Assembly (NCBI RefSeq): GCF_001953885.1
Contig: NZ_MQUS01000033.1
Coordinates: 29,369-93,368 of the forward strand
DNA: 64,000 bases
Origin: Streptomyces sp. IMTB 2501
Lineage (GTDB): Bacteria > Actinomycetota > Actinomycetes > Streptomycetales > Streptomycetaceae
Direction of reading: 5' to 3'
The translations under genes were made by a program, and so were the position numbers. Positions 7,492 to 16,215 of this stretch are shown in pieces; position 1 is the first letter of the stretch; each line of letters begins with the position of its first letter. The notes under the pieces are model-generated. The model saw only the letters and a list, made by a program, of their open reading frames with translations, made no database searches and was not told the origin of the DNA.

Positions 7492-8037
7492 ATGGAGATG
7501 CCGAGGAACGAACGGTCGCCGGAGAATCCCCAGATCCTCGTCGTGGGCCAGGACGGAATGGCCCTCGGCGGAGGCAACGGGGACGAGGACTCCCGCGAGA
7601 TCCCGGTGACGGAGCAGGTGGAACAGCCGGCCAAGGTCATGCGGATCGGCAGCATGATCAAGCAGCTCCTGGAGGAGGTGCGCGTGGCTCCTCTGGACGA
7701 GGCGAGCCGGGTGCGGCTGAAGGAGATCCACGCCAGCTCGGTGAAGGAGCTGGAGGACGGCCTCGCCCCGGAGCTGGTCGAGGAACTGGAGCGGCTCTCC
7801 CTGCCCTTCACCGACGACGCCACCCCGAGCGACGCGGAACTGCGGATCGCGCAGGCGCAGTTGGTGGGGTGGCTGGAAGGCCTCTTCCACGGGATCCAGA
7901 CCACGCTGTTCGCCCAGCAGATGGCCGCGCGGGCCCAGCTGGAGCAGATGCGCCGCGCGCTCCCGCCGGGCATGACCGGTCACGAGGGCGGCGACGACCA
8001 CCGTGCCGCCGGCCGCTCGGGCGGGCCGTACCTGTAA
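7492..8037 (+). CDS. bpa: Bacterial proteasome activator Bpa/PafE
   Basis: 181 residues from ATG 7492 (GTG 7474 is an alternative). The middle (RIGSMIKQLLEEVRVAPLDE to LFAQQMAARAQLEQMRRALP) matches the four-helix-bundle DUF2587 family that forms dodecameric rings on the 20S proteasome. The last residues, GGPYL, are a C-terminal HbYX-like tail, the element that docks into the proteasome alpha-ring and opens its gate; the M. tuberculosis protein ends GQYL. The N-terminal ~50 residues are Glu/Gly rich and probably disordered. ATP-independent delivery of damaged or unfolded proteins is the family role. A strong terminator follows at 8055. Confidence 0.9.
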   Translation: MEMPRNERSPENPQILVVGQDGMALGGGNGDEDSREIPVTEQVEQPAKVMRIGSMIKQLLEEVRVAPLDEASRVRLKEIHASSVKELEDGLAPELVEELERLSLPFTDDATPSDAELRIAQAQLVGWLEGLFHGIQTTLFAQQMAARAQLEQMRRALPPGMTGHEGGDDHRAAGRSGGPYL

Positions 8038-8054
8038 CCGGCGGAACAACCAAC

Positions 8055-8084
8055 GGAGCCCGGCACGCAATCGTGCCGGGCTCC
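8055..8084. terminator. Bidirectional terminator between bpa and the first kinase gene
   Basis: A perfect 13-bp stem GGAGCCCGGCACG / CGTGCCGGGCTCC with a 4-base loop (8068-8071), between two convergent genes. Confidence 0.85.
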
Positions 8085-8119
8085 CTGTTGCCTGCGGATG
8101 CTGCCTGAGACGGCCGCTG

Positions 8120-9748
8120 TCAGGCGGGGTCGCCCGTCGAGACCGTGAGCTCGATCGTTCCCGGGTTCTTCTTGTCGACGGCCGTGCCCTCGGACGGGAA
8201 CTGGTCCAGGACGGTGTCCTTGCCCCAGGTGTTGTCGTTCTGCTTCGTGATCTTGTACTGCCAGCCCGCGGCCTGGAAGCACGCCTTCACGGAGTTGAGG
8301 TCCTTGTACCGGAAGTCGGGCAGGTTGATCTTGGACTCGTCGTCCCAGGACTTCTCGGGCTCCGAGCACTTGGTCTTGTCGATCACCCGGGTCCGGTCCG
8401 GCCCGCGGAAGCCCGCGGGGTCGGAGGACGCCGAGGCGCTCGCGCCACCGCCGCCGCCCTTGGTGTCGCTGCCGCCGTCGCTCATCGTCAACGCGACGAC
8501 CAGGGCGACGACCGCGACGAGCGACACCACGACCGAGCCGATGATCACCGGCTTGTTGCTCTTGCCGCCGGTACCCGGCCCGGGCGGCGGCGTGGCCGGC
8601 TGTGGCGCGGCCGCGTACGGCGGCGGGGTCTGCACGCCCTGCGGGCCGTAGCCCGCCGGAGGCGTCTGGTAGCCGCCCTGCTGCGGGTAACCGTAGGCCG
8701 CCGGGGCGGGCGTCTGCGGCGCGCCGTACGGGCCCGGCTGGTACGGCGTCTGGACCGGACCCGGGGCGGCCTGGGCGGTCCGGTCGACCGGCGGGAACAC
8801 CGCGGAGCCGACGCCCGAGCCGCTCTGCGTCGGCGCGGCGCCCGGCACGATGCTCGGCGCGGCCGCCTGGAAGGAGGCGGCGACGCGCAGGCACTCGTCG
8901 CGCATGGCCTCCGCGGTCGGAAAACGCTCGTTCGGGTTCTTCTTCAGTGCGCGGGCGACCAGCGCGTCCACCGCGGGCGGCAGGGACCGGTTGATCGACG
9001 AAGGAGCCACCGGCTCCTCCTGTACATGCGCGTACGCGATCGCGAGCGGCGAGTCCGCGTCGAACGGCAGCCGCCCGGTGACCAGCTGGAACAGCATGAT
9101 GCCGACCGAGTACAGATCGGAGCGGGCGTCCACGCCACGGCCGAGGGCCTGCTCCGGCGAGAGGTACTGCGGGGTGCCGACGACCATGCCGGTCTGGGTC
9201 ATCGACGTCACGCCGGACTGCATGGCGCGGGCGATGCCGAAGTCCATGACCTTGACCACGGAGCGCTTGGTCACCATCACGTTGCCCGGCTTGATGTCGC
9301 GGTGGACCAGCCCCATCTCGTGGCTGATCTCCAGCGCCGCCAGCACGTCCGCGGTGACCTTCAGCGCCTTGTCGGCGGGCATCGCGCCGTACTGGCGGAT
9401 GTCCTCGTCGAGGACCGAGCCCAGCGGGCGGCCCTCGACGTATTCCATGACGATGTACGGCGTCGTCAGACCGCCCAGATCGTCCTCGCCGGTGTCGAAG
9501 ACGGAGACGATGTTGGTGTGCGTGAGCTTGGCCACGGCCTGGGCCTCGCGGCGAAAGCGCTCGCGGAAGGCCTGTTCCCGGCCGAGTTCCGTGTGGAGTG
9601 TCTTGATCGCGACCTGGCGGTCGAGCACGGCGTCGTACGCCAGGTGCACCGAGGCCATGCCGCCCTCGCCGAGCAGGTCCCGCAGCTGGTAGCGACCGCC
9701 GGCCAGCGACTGCCCCGTATACCGGCCGTGTGCGCCGTCCTGGCTCAT
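8120..9748 (-). CDS. Membrane Ser/Thr protein kinase with extracellular PASTA-like domain (PknB family)
   Basis: 542 residues. The kinase domain (about 17-275) has the glycine loop LLGEGGMASV, VAIKTL lysine, HRDIKPGNVM catalytic loop, DFGIA and the PEQALG activation segment. A Pro/Gly/Gln-rich linker follows (about 290-395), then one membrane helix (VIIGSVVVSLVAVVALVVAL, about 403-425). The outer C-terminal part (about 450-540) contains DFRYKDLNSVKACFQAAGW and PSEGTAVDKKNPGTIELTVS, a PASTA-like fold of the type that senses muropeptides or lipid II. It is divergent from a second kinase 343 bases away, suggesting an ancestral duplication. Confidence 0.92.
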   Translation of the reverse strand: MSQDGAHGRYTGQSLAGGRYQLRDLLGEGGMASVHLAYDAVLDRQVAIKTLHTELGREQAFRERFRREAQAVAKLTHTNIVSVFDTGEDDLGGLTTPYIVMEYVEGRPLGSVLDEDIRQYGAMPADKALKVTADVLAALEISHEMGLVHRDIKPGNVMVTKRSVVKVMDFGIARAMQSGVTSMTQTGMVVGTPQYLSPEQALGRGVDARSDLYSVGIMLFQLVTGRLPFDADSPLAIAYAHVQEEPVAPSSINRSLPPAVDALVARALKKNPNERFPTAEAMRDECLRVAASFQAAAPSIVPGAAPTQSGSGVGSAVFPPVDRTAQAAPGPVQTPYQPGPYGAPQTPAPAAYGYPQQGGYQTPPAGYGPQGVQTPPPYAAAPQPATPPPGPGTGGKSNKPVIIGSVVVSLVAVVALVVALTMSDGGSDTKGGGGGASASASSDPAGFRGPDRTRVIDKTKCSEPEKSWDDESKINLPDFRYKDLNSVKACFQAAGWQYKITKQNDNTWGKDTVLDQFPSEGTAVDKKNPGTIELTVSTGDPA

Positions 9749-10091
9749 CTCTCCGTGTCCCCCACTGGCCGTCCGGCGCCTTCATTCATCGCACGGGCCT
9801 TGATCGAATGTGTCATTCCCGGCCAAGTCTGCCCCAGGGCACTGACACGTCAAGCTCGGTGCCCGTTCCGTGACCGTACGCGCAAGAAGCGTCGCGCAAG
9901 CGTTACAGGGGGCGTACCAGCGGTCCACAGAATTTGCACGACAGCGCGTGCTAGAGGTTTCATGGCCGGTCTGGCTTCGGCCGGTCCCGGTTCCGGTTCC
10001 GGACCGGTGGCTCGCGCGGAGGCTGTAGCGTGGCCGACGGAGACCGTAACAACACCGCGCGCACCGCGGGCAGAAACGACGGCGAGGACTG
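9749..10091. other. Divergent intergenic region between the two kinase genes
   Basis: 343 bases with no supportable gene. It must hold the promoters of both kinases. A GC-rich hairpin (GGTCCCGGTTCC ... GGAACCGG type, about 9980-10008) and a possible -10 box GTAGCGT near 10025 for the plus-strand gene are visible. Nothing else is convincing. Confidence 0.5.
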
Positions 10092-11738
10092 ATGGCACAG
10101 ACGCAGCGCGCCCAGGGCCCGTCCGACCCCGAGGCGACTGGCGGCGGCATGTCGGACGCGCCGGAGATGTGGGGCAACGGAGGGCTCGTCGGCGACGGCC
10201 GGTACCGGCTGACCCACCGGCTCGGCCGGGGCGGCATGGCCGAGGTCTTCGCGGCCGAGGACGTCCGGCTGGGCCGTACCGTCGCGGTCAAGCTGCTCCG
10301 TGCGGACCTCGCCGAGGACCCGGTCTCCAAGGCCCGCTTCACGCGTGAGGCACAGTCGGTCGCCGGCCTCAACCACCACGCGATCGTAGCTGTGTACGAC
10401 TCCGGCGAGGACTTCGTCGGCGGCCAGTCCGTGCCGTACATCGTGATGGAGCTGGTCGAGGGCCGCACCATCCGCGATCTGCTGCTCAACGCCGAGGCGC
10501 CCGGCCCCGAGCAGGCCCTGATCATCGTCTCCGGGGTGCTGGAGGCGCTGGCCTACTCGCACCAGCACGGCATCGTGCACCGCGACATCAAGCCCGCCAA
10601 CGTGATCATCACCAACAGCGGTGCCGTCAAGGTGATGGACTTCGGTATCGCGCGTGCCCTGCACGGCGCGTCCACGACGATGACGCAGACCGGCATGGTC
10701 ATGGGCACGCCGCAGTACCTCTCCCCGGAGCAGGCGCTCGGCAAGGCCGTGGACCACCGCTCCGACCTGTACGCGACCGGATGCCTGCTGTACGAACTCC
10801 TCGCGCTGCGGCCCCCGTTCACCGGTGAGACCCCGCTGTCGGTGGTCTACCAGCACGTCCAGGACATCCCGACCCCGCCCTCCGAGTTCTCCGACGGCTG
10901 TCCGCCGGAGCTGAACGGCCTGGTCATGCGCTCGCTCGCCAAGGAGCCGGACGACCGGTTCCAGACGGCCGAGGAGATGCGCGGCATGGTCCAGTACGGC
11001 CTGCAGATGCTGTACGAGCAGGGCGGCCACACCGGCACCTGGAACACCGGCCCGGTGGACACGCACGACGGCCGGCACACCCCGGCGGGCGGTTTCACGG
11101 GGACGACCGCGATGCAGCACCCGGGCGAGTACGGCGCCGGGACCGCGCAGATCCCGCAGTCGATCCTGCCGTCCGGTTACGGCAACGGCGACGACGGCGG
11201 TTTCGAGGGGCACGGCAACAGGGGCAGCGGCCGCGGCAAGCTGTGGATCCTCGCCGTTCTCGCGGTCATCGCGATCGCGGCGGGTGTCGCGCTGGCCCTC
11301 AAGGGCACGGGCGGCGGCAGCGGCACCGGCTCCGACACCAAGCCGCCGACGACCCACTCGCAGTCCACGAAGGACGACTCGAACTCCCCGAGCCCGTCGG
11401 ACGGCACCACCGACCAGCCTTCGGACACCGCGACCGACAACGGCTCGGGCTCGAATTCGGGCGGGTCCGGGTACACGCCGTCGGACCCGCAGACCTCACA
11501 GTCGCAGTCCACGGGGCCGACCAGCCAGCCGTCGACTCCGCAGACCTCGCCGTCGCAGTCCACGGACCCCACGAGCGGGGGTACGGACGCGGGCACCACG
11601 GACGGCGGCACGGACGCGGGTACCACGGACGGCGGCACGGACGCCGGCACGACGACCGGCGGCACGAACACGGGCTCCACGAACGCCGGTACCAACGCGG
11701 GCACGGCGGTCGGCGCCACGGGCGCCCCGACCGGTTGA
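10092..11738 (+). CDS. Membrane Ser/Thr protein kinase with Ser/Thr/Gly repeat ectodomain
   Basis: 548 residues. Kinase domain about 36-300, with LGRGGMAEVF glycine loop, VAVKLL, HRDIKPANVI, DFGIA and SPEQALG. After a Gly/Thr-rich juxtamembrane segment comes one membrane helix (LWILAVLAVIAIAAGVALAL, about 381-402). The ~145-residue outer part has no PASTA domain. It is low-complexity Ser/Thr/Gln/Pro, then 9-residue DAGTTDGGT-type repeats, probably a wall-spanning stalk that may be glycosylated. Relative to its divergent twin (8120-9748) the kinase halves are close, while the sensory halves differ completely. Confidence 0.92.
   Translation: MAQTQRAQGPSDPEATGGGMSDAPEMWGNGGLVGDGRYRLTHRLGRGGMAEVFAAEDVRLGRTVAVKLLRADLAEDPVSKARFTREAQSVAGLNHHAIVAVYDSGEDFVGGQSVPYIVMELVEGRTIRDLLLNAEAPGPEQALIIVSGVLEALAYSHQHGIVHRDIKPANVIITNSGAVKVMDFGIARALHGASTTMTQTGMVMGTPQYLSPEQALGKAVDHRSDLYATGCLLYELLALRPPFTGETPLSVVYQHVQDIPTPPSEFSDGCPPELNGLVMRSLAKEPDDRFQTAEEMRGMVQYGLQMLYEQGGHTGTWNTGPVDTHDGRHTPAGGFTGTTAMQHPGEYGAGTAQIPQSILPSGYGNGDDGGFEGHGNRGSGRGKLWILAVLAVIAIAAGVALALKGTGGGSGTGSDTKPPTTHSQSTKDDSNSPSPSDGTTDQPSDTATDNGSGSNSGGSGYTPSDPQTSQSQSTGPTSQPSTPQTSPSQSTDPTSGGTDAGTTDGGTDAGTTDGGTDAGTTTGGTNTGSTNAGTNAGTAVGATGAPTG
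11497..11720 (+). repeat. Tandem coding repeats in kinase ectodomain
   Basis: Two imperfect copies of a PQTSxSQST unit (about 11497-11570) are followed by a run of 27-base units encoding GTDAGTTDG from 11578. These degrade into GTNxGxT units towards 11720. They are in frame and probably length-variable between strains. Confidence 0.75.
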
Positions 11739-11789
11739 AGGACACCCACGCGCCGGTGACGGCCTCTCCTTGAGCTGCTCCGCCGGCGC

Positions 11790-12833
11790 TCACTGCGCGA
11801 ACGCGTCGCACACCGCCTCGTACTCCCGTGTCCACCACACCACGAGCGCCGATGCGGCCGGGAACTGGCAGTCCGCGCGCGTGTCGCCGCGTTCGTAGTG
11901 CCAGCGCAGCATCCAGAAGTCGTTCAGGCGCTCCCACCACACCCGGTGCACGGCCGCCGCCAGCTCGGAGGGCGTGGCACCGGCCGCGCGCCGGTACGCG
12001 CGCGCGTAGGCGCGCACTTTCGGCAGGTCCAGGGTGCCCGCGGGCCGTACGAAGAAGATGGCGGCGGCGCGTACGGCCTCCTCGGCGCGGGGCTGCACCC
12101 CCAGCCGGTCCCAGTCCACGATGGCCGCGGGTGTGTCGTCCTTGTAGAGCACGTTGAACGGGTGGAAGTCGCCGTGCACCCAGCCCACCGAGCCGCCGGG
12201 CGGCGGGCGCCGGTCCGCGTGCTGCTCCACGAGCGCGCGGCGTTCCAGCAACCGGTGCCGGGCCAGCTCGTCGAAGGCGTCGGCCGGGCGGTGCCGGCGG
12301 ACATGGGCGAGCAGGTCGTCGATGAGGGTGAAGGTGTCGGTGGGGTCGGCGCTCTCCACCGGGTGGGGGCTTGTGGCCGGACGTGTGCGCCCCTTGGGTG
12401 GCATCACGCGCTCCAGACAGGCGTGCACGGCGCCCAGGAGCGCCCCCAGGCGTGCGCTCTCCCCGCGGGTGAGCTGGCCGCCGTGGCGGTGCCTGCCGTC
12501 GATCCAGGGGTGCAGGGCGTAGGCATGGCCACCGACGACGGCGACCGTACGGCCCTCGCGGTGCGCGAGCGGCACGGAGACCGGGACGCCGAGGTCGGCC
12601 AGGCGCTGGGTGGCGCGGTGCCGGCGTTCGATGGCGGCGGGGTCGGCGGTGTCGGGGTCGAAGTGATGCTTGAGGAAATAGCGGCCGCGGGTGGTGCACA
12701 GCCGGTAACCGCGGTTCAGCAGACCCTGTTCGACCGGCTCACAGGTGAGGGCGGTGCCGGCGGCGTACAGGCGGAGCAGAGCGCCCAGAGGGGGCGCATG
12801 GGATACGAGCAGTGGTACACATGAGCGCGGCAC
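11790..12833 (-). CDS. Aminoglycoside phosphotransferase (APH) family protein
   Basis: 347 residues with the choline-kinase/APH fold. The nucleotide-binding lobe has GYRLCTTRGRYFLKHHF, with the conserved Lys. The catalytic loop is WVHGDFHPFNVLY (HGDxxxxN), and the metal-binding segment is AAIVDWDRLG (IDWD type). A real antibiotic target is not implied: chromosomal members of this family in Streptomyces usually have unknown small-molecule or maltose/homoserine-kinase-like substrates. The start GTG 12833 is the first in frame; the N-terminus is uncertain. It ends 51 bases from the convergent kinase gene. Confidence 0.82.
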   Translation of the reverse strand: MPRSCVPLLVSHAPPLGALLRLYAAGTALTCEPVEQGLLNRGYRLCTTRGRYFLKHHFDPDTADPAAIERRHRATQRLADLGVPVSVPLAHREGRTVAVVGGHAYALHPWIDGRHRHGGQLTRGESARLGALLGAVHACLERVMPPKGRTRPATSPHPVESADPTDTFTLIDDLLAHVRRHRPADAFDELARHRLLERRALVEQHADRRPPPGGSVGWVHGDFHPFNVLYKDDTPAAIVDWDRLGVQPRAEEAVRAAAIFFVRPAGTLDLPKVRAYARAYRRAAGATPSELAAAVHRVWWERLNDFWMLRWHYERGDTRADCQFPAASALVVWWTREYEAVCDAFAQ

Positions 12834-12939
12834 GCCGCAGATGTTAGGGCACGAAAAGTAGCTGTGAGCTGGGGCTAGTCACAGGCAGTCGCGGTTGATC
12901 GCTTTCGGTCACAGGACAGGCCGCACACGGCAGGCTTTA

Positions 12940-13635
12940 TCAAAGATTTCCGTTTCCGCCGCTCTTTTCCGCCTGCACACGGGCCACATAAGCGGCGGCC
13001 TGCGAGCGGCGCTGCATACCGAGTTTGGAAAGCAGACTCGAAACGTAATTCTTGATCGTCTTCTCGGCGAGGTGCAAACGCTCGCCGATCTGCCGGTTGG
13101 TGAGCCCTTCGCCGATCAGTCCGAGGATTTTCCGCTCCTGCTCGGTGAGCTGCGCGAGCTTGCCGTCCGTCCGTGCGCCGCCGCCGTCGCGCAGCCGCTC
13201 CAGCACGCGCGCGGTGGCGACCGGGTCCAGCAGGGGCTTGCCGACGGCCACGTCCCGCACCGCCCGCAGCAGTTCATCGCCGCGGATCGCCTTCAGGACG
13301 TACCCCGAGGCACCCGCCATGATCGCGTCGAACAGCGCCTCGTCGTCCGCGAACGAGGTCAGCATCAGGCACCGCACCGTCTCGTCCTTGGAGCGGACCT
13401 CCCGGCACACCTCGACCCCGCTGCCGTCCGGCAGCCGCACGTCCAGCACCGCCACATCGGGGCGGGTGGCCGGAATGCGCACCAGTGCGTCGGCCGCCGT
13501 GCCGGCCTCGCCGACCACCTCGATATCCGGCTCGACGGAGAGCATCTCGTGGACGCCTCGGCGGACCACCTCATGATCGTCGAGGAGGAATACCCTGATT
13601 TTTACCGGTTCGTGCACGGAATCAGTCTCACACAC
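12940..13635 (-). CDS. NarL/LuxR-family response regulator (orphan, DevR-like)
   Basis: 231 residues. Receiver domain with acidic pocket FLLDDHE, phosphoacceptor D65 in VAVLDVRLPDG, switch Thr in CLMLTSFADDEAL and the Lys in GYVLKAI. The C-terminal LuxR HTH reads LTEQERKILGLIGEGLTNRQ, then EKTIKNYVSSLLSKL. There is no histidine kinase next to it. By gene order (just before a bkd operon) it corresponds to S. coelicolor SCO3818, an orphan regulator reported to receive signals from a distant DevS-like kinase and to affect antibiotic production. That equivalence is from memory and synteny. Confidence 0.9.
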   Translation of the reverse strand: MCETDSVHEPVKIRVFLLDDHEVVRRGVHEMLSVEPDIEVVGEAGTAADALVRIPATRPDVAVLDVRLPDGSGVEVCREVRSKDETVRCLMLTSFADDEALFDAIMAGASGYVLKAIRGDELLRAVRDVAVGKPLLDPVATARVLERLRDGGGARTDGKLAQLTEQERKILGLIGEGLTNRQIGERLHLAEKTIKNYVSSLLSKLGMQRRSQAAAYVARVQAEKSGGNGNL

Positions 13636-13938
13636 AAACTCTTCCCGTGAGCTGGGTCAGCGGGATAACGTGCGGTTGCTCCGGCCTTTCGCAAGGCTGT
13701 GACCAGCACGCTTCGAGGCCTTCTCGATTTACTTGGAAATCCAAGCAAAATCGCAGGTCAGATGAGGTTTCACAGAAATGTGGAGCACTGGGTAACGTGA
13801 TGGTTGCAGGGCGCTCGCCGGGGCACCTGTCACGCCTGTTCCCGGCCGAGTGGCACCCACCCCGTGCCCGGTGGTCAAACAGGTGAGCCGCACTGGCCTA
13901 CCGGCAACCCCGGGGGCCGGAACGACGGAGGAGCACAC
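13636..13938. other. Divergent intergenic region upstream of the bkd operon
   Basis: 303 bases between the response regulator and the bkd operon, with no convincing gene. It is less GC-rich around 13720-13800 and holds the inverted repeat listed at 13732. Promoters for both directions should lie here. Confidence 0.5.
13732..13745. promoter_or_regulatory. Inverted repeat upstream of bkd operon (possible operator)
   Basis: CTTGG-AAAT-CCAAG, in an AT-richer stretch about 200 bases before the bkdA start. It has the size and symmetry of a dimeric repressor site; no regulator is identified. Confidence 0.4.
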
Positions 13939-15225
13939 GTGACCGTGGACAGCAGTGCCGCGCGTAAGCCGCGACGCAGCGCCGCAGGCAAGGCCGGCAC
14001 CACCGGCAGCAAGACCGGCACCACCGGAGCGAAGACCGGCACGTCCGGAAACACATCCGGAGCCACCGGCACCAAGCGCACCACCCGCACCACCCGCGCC
14101 GCCGCGAAGAAGAGCACCGAACCGGAGCTCGTCCAGCTGCTGACGCCCGAGGGCAAGCGGGTCAAGAACGCCGAGTACGACGCCTACGTCGACGGCGTCA
14201 CCCCCGAAGACCTGCGCGGGCTGTACCGCGACATGGTGCTCACCCGCCGCTTCGACGCCGAGGCCACCGCCCTGCAGCGCCAGGGCGAGCTGGGCCTGTG
14301 GGCCTCCCTGCTCGGCCAGGAGGCCGCCCAGATCGGCTCCGGCCGGGCCCTGCGCGACGATGACTACGTCTTCCCGACCTACCGCGAGCACGGCGTCGCC
14401 TGGTGCCGCGGGGTCGACCCGACCAATCTGCTCGGCATGTTCCGCGGCGTGAACAACGGCGGCTGGGACCCGAACAGCAACAACTTCCACCTGTACACGA
14501 TCGTCATCGGCTCCCAGACGCTGCACGCCACCGGCTACGCGATGGGCATCGCCAAGGACGGCGCCGACAGCGCGGTGATCGCCTACTTCGGCGACGGCGC
14601 GAGCAGCCAGGGCGACGTCGCCGAGTCGTTCACCTTCTCCGCGGTCTACAACGCCCCCGTGGTGTTCTTCTGCCAGAACAACCAGTGGGCGATCTCCGAG
14701 CCGACCGAGAAGCAGAGCCGGGTACCGCTGTACCAGCGTGCCCAGGGCTTCGGCTTCCCGGGCGTCCGCGTGGACGGCAACGACGTGCTGGCCTGCCTGG
14801 CGGTCACCCGCTGGGCACTGGAGCGCGCCCGCACCGGCGAGGGCCCGACCCTGGTCGAGGCGTACACGTACCGCATGGGCGCCCACACCACCTCCGACGA
14901 CCCCACCCGCTACCGGGGCGACGACGAGCGCGCCGCCTGGGAGGCCAAGGACCCGATCCTGCGCCTTCGCCGGTACCTGGAGGCCTCAAACCACGCGGAC
15001 GAGGGATTCTTCGCGGAACTCGAAGCCGAGTCCGAGGCGTTGGGCAAACGAGTGCGCGAAGTGGTCCGTGCGATGCCCGACCCGGATCATTTCGCGATCT
15101 TCGAGAACGCGTATGCGGACGGGCACGCGCTCGTCGACGAGGAGCGCGCCCAGTTCGCCGCCTACCAGGCGACGTTCGCGACCGGGTCCGACAGCGGCTT
15201 CGCCGCGGGTGAAGGGGGTCACTGA
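13939..15225 (+). CDS. bkdA: Branched-chain 2-oxoacid dehydrogenase E1 alpha subunit
   Basis: 428 residues from GTG 13939, chosen for GGAGGAG at 13927-13933 and because sequence upstream is non-coding in character. An unusual Lys/Thr/Gly/Ala-rich tail of about 60 residues precedes the enzyme domain. The TPP-binding motif GDGASSQGDVAESF ends at CQNNQWAISE (GDG...NN). The phosphorylation-loop region YRMGAHTTSDDPTRYR is also present. With the next gene it forms the alpha2beta2 E1 that decarboxylates branched-chain 2-oxoacids. These feed branched acyl-CoA primers to fatty acid and polyketide synthesis. It is the first gene of a three-gene operon. Confidence 0.92.
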   Translation: MTVDSSAARKPRRSAAGKAGTTGSKTGTTGAKTGTSGNTSGATGTKRTTRTTRAAAKKSTEPELVQLLTPEGKRVKNAEYDAYVDGVTPEDLRGLYRDMVLTRRFDAEATALQRQGELGLWASLLGQEAAQIGSGRALRDDDYVFPTYREHGVAWCRGVDPTNLLGMFRGVNNGGWDPNSNNFHLYTIVIGSQTLHATGYAMGIAKDGADSAVIAYFGDGASSQGDVAESFTFSAVYNAPVVFFCQNNQWAISEPTEKQSRVPLYQRAQGFGFPGVRVDGNDVLACLAVTRWALERARTGEGPTLVEAYTYRMGAHTTSDDPTRYRGDDERAAWEAKDPILRLRRYLEASNHADEGFFAELEAESEALGKRVREVVRAMPDPDHFAIFENAYADGHALVDEERAQFAAYQATFATGSDSGFAAGEGGH

Positions 15226-15226
15226 C

Positions 15227-16204
15227 ATGGCCGAGAAGATGGCGATGGCCAAGGCCATCAACGAGTCGCTGCGCCGTGCCCTGGAGACCGACCCCAAGGT
15301 CCTGGTCATGGGTGAGGACGTCGGCAAGCTCGGTGGCGTCTTCCGTGTGACGGACGGCCTGCAGAAGGACTTCGGCGAGAGCCGGGTGATCGACACCCCG
15401 CTGGCCGAGTCAGGCATCGTCGGCACCGCGATCGGCCTCGCGCTGCGCGGCTACCGCCCGGTGGTGGAGATCCAGTTCGACGGCTTCGTCTTCCCGGCGT
15501 ACGACCAGATCGTCACCCAGCTTGCGAAGATGCACGCGCGGTCGCTGGGCAAGGTGAAGATGCCGGTCGTGATCCGCATCCCGTACGGCGGCGGGATCGG
15601 AGCGGTGGAGCACCACTCGGAGTCCCCGGAGGCGCTGTTCGCGCATGTGGCGGGCCTGAAGGTCGTGTCTCCGTCGAATGCGTCGGATGCGTACTGGATG
15701 ATGCAGCAGGCGATCCAGAGCGACGACCCGGTGATCTATTTCGAGCCGAAGCGCCGTTACTGGGACAAGGCCGAGGTCGATGCCGAAGCGATCCCGGCCC
15801 CGCTCCACAAGGCGCAGGTGGTCCGCGAGGGCACGGACCTGACGCTGGCCGCCTACGGCCCGATGGTGAAGCTGTGCCGGGAGGTGGCGGACGCGGCGGC
15901 CGAGGAGGGCAAGTCCCTTGAGATCGTGGACCTGCGTTCGGTGTCCCCCCTGGACTTCGACACCGTTCAGGCGTCGGTGGAGAAGACCCGCCGCCTGGTC
16001 GTCGTCCACGAGGCACCGGTGTTCTTCGGCTCCGGCGCGGAGATCGCCGCCAGGATCACGGAGCGCTGCTTCTACCACCTGGAGGCGCCCGTCCTGCGGG
16101 TCGGCGGCTATCACGCCCCGTATCCGCCGGCCCGGCTGGAGGAGGAGTACCTGCCGGACCTGGACCGCGTGCTCGACGCCGTCGACCGCTCGCTGGCGTA
16201 CTGA
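15227..16204 (+). CDS. bkdB: Branched-chain 2-oxoacid dehydrogenase E1 beta subunit
   Basis: 325 residues; ATG 15227 comes one base after the E1 alpha stop, and the GAAGGGGG in the end of bkdA serves as ribosome-binding site. Family landmarks: VLVMGEDVGKLGGVFRVTDG, TPLAESGIVGTAIGLALRGY, RIPYGGGIGAVEHHSESPEA and the C-terminal transketolase domain with VHEAPVFFGSGAEIAARI. It completes the E1 heterotetramer with the preceding gene. Length and order are typical of actinobacterial bkd clusters. Confidence 0.93.
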   Translation: MAEKMAMAKAINESLRRALETDPKVLVMGEDVGKLGGVFRVTDGLQKDFGESRVIDTPLAESGIVGTAIGLALRGYRPVVEIQFDGFVFPAYDQIVTQLAKMHARSLGKVKMPVVIRIPYGGGIGAVEHHSESPEALFAHVAGLKVVSPSNASDAYWMMQQAIQSDDPVIYFEPKRRYWDKAEVDAEAIPAPLHKAQVVREGTDLTLAAYGPMVKLCREVADAAAEEGKSLEIVDLRSVSPLDFDTVQASVEKTRRLVVVHEAPVFFGSGAEIAARITERCFYHLEAPVLRVGGYHAPYPPARLEEEYLPDLDRVLDAVDRSLAY

Positions 16205-16215
16205 GGGAGAGGGTC

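Noticed and set aside
11790..12833. APH-family protein as an antibiotic-resistance gene
   Set aside because: It has the general fold only, no cluster context, and such chromosomal members usually act on metabolites.
13767..13780. GTTTCACAGAAATG as a parS site
   Set aside because: It matches only the left half of the consensus and is not palindromic.
13804..13938. Longer N-terminus for the E1 alpha subunit
   Set aside because: The upstream part is promoter region; GTG 13939 has a strong ribosome-binding site.
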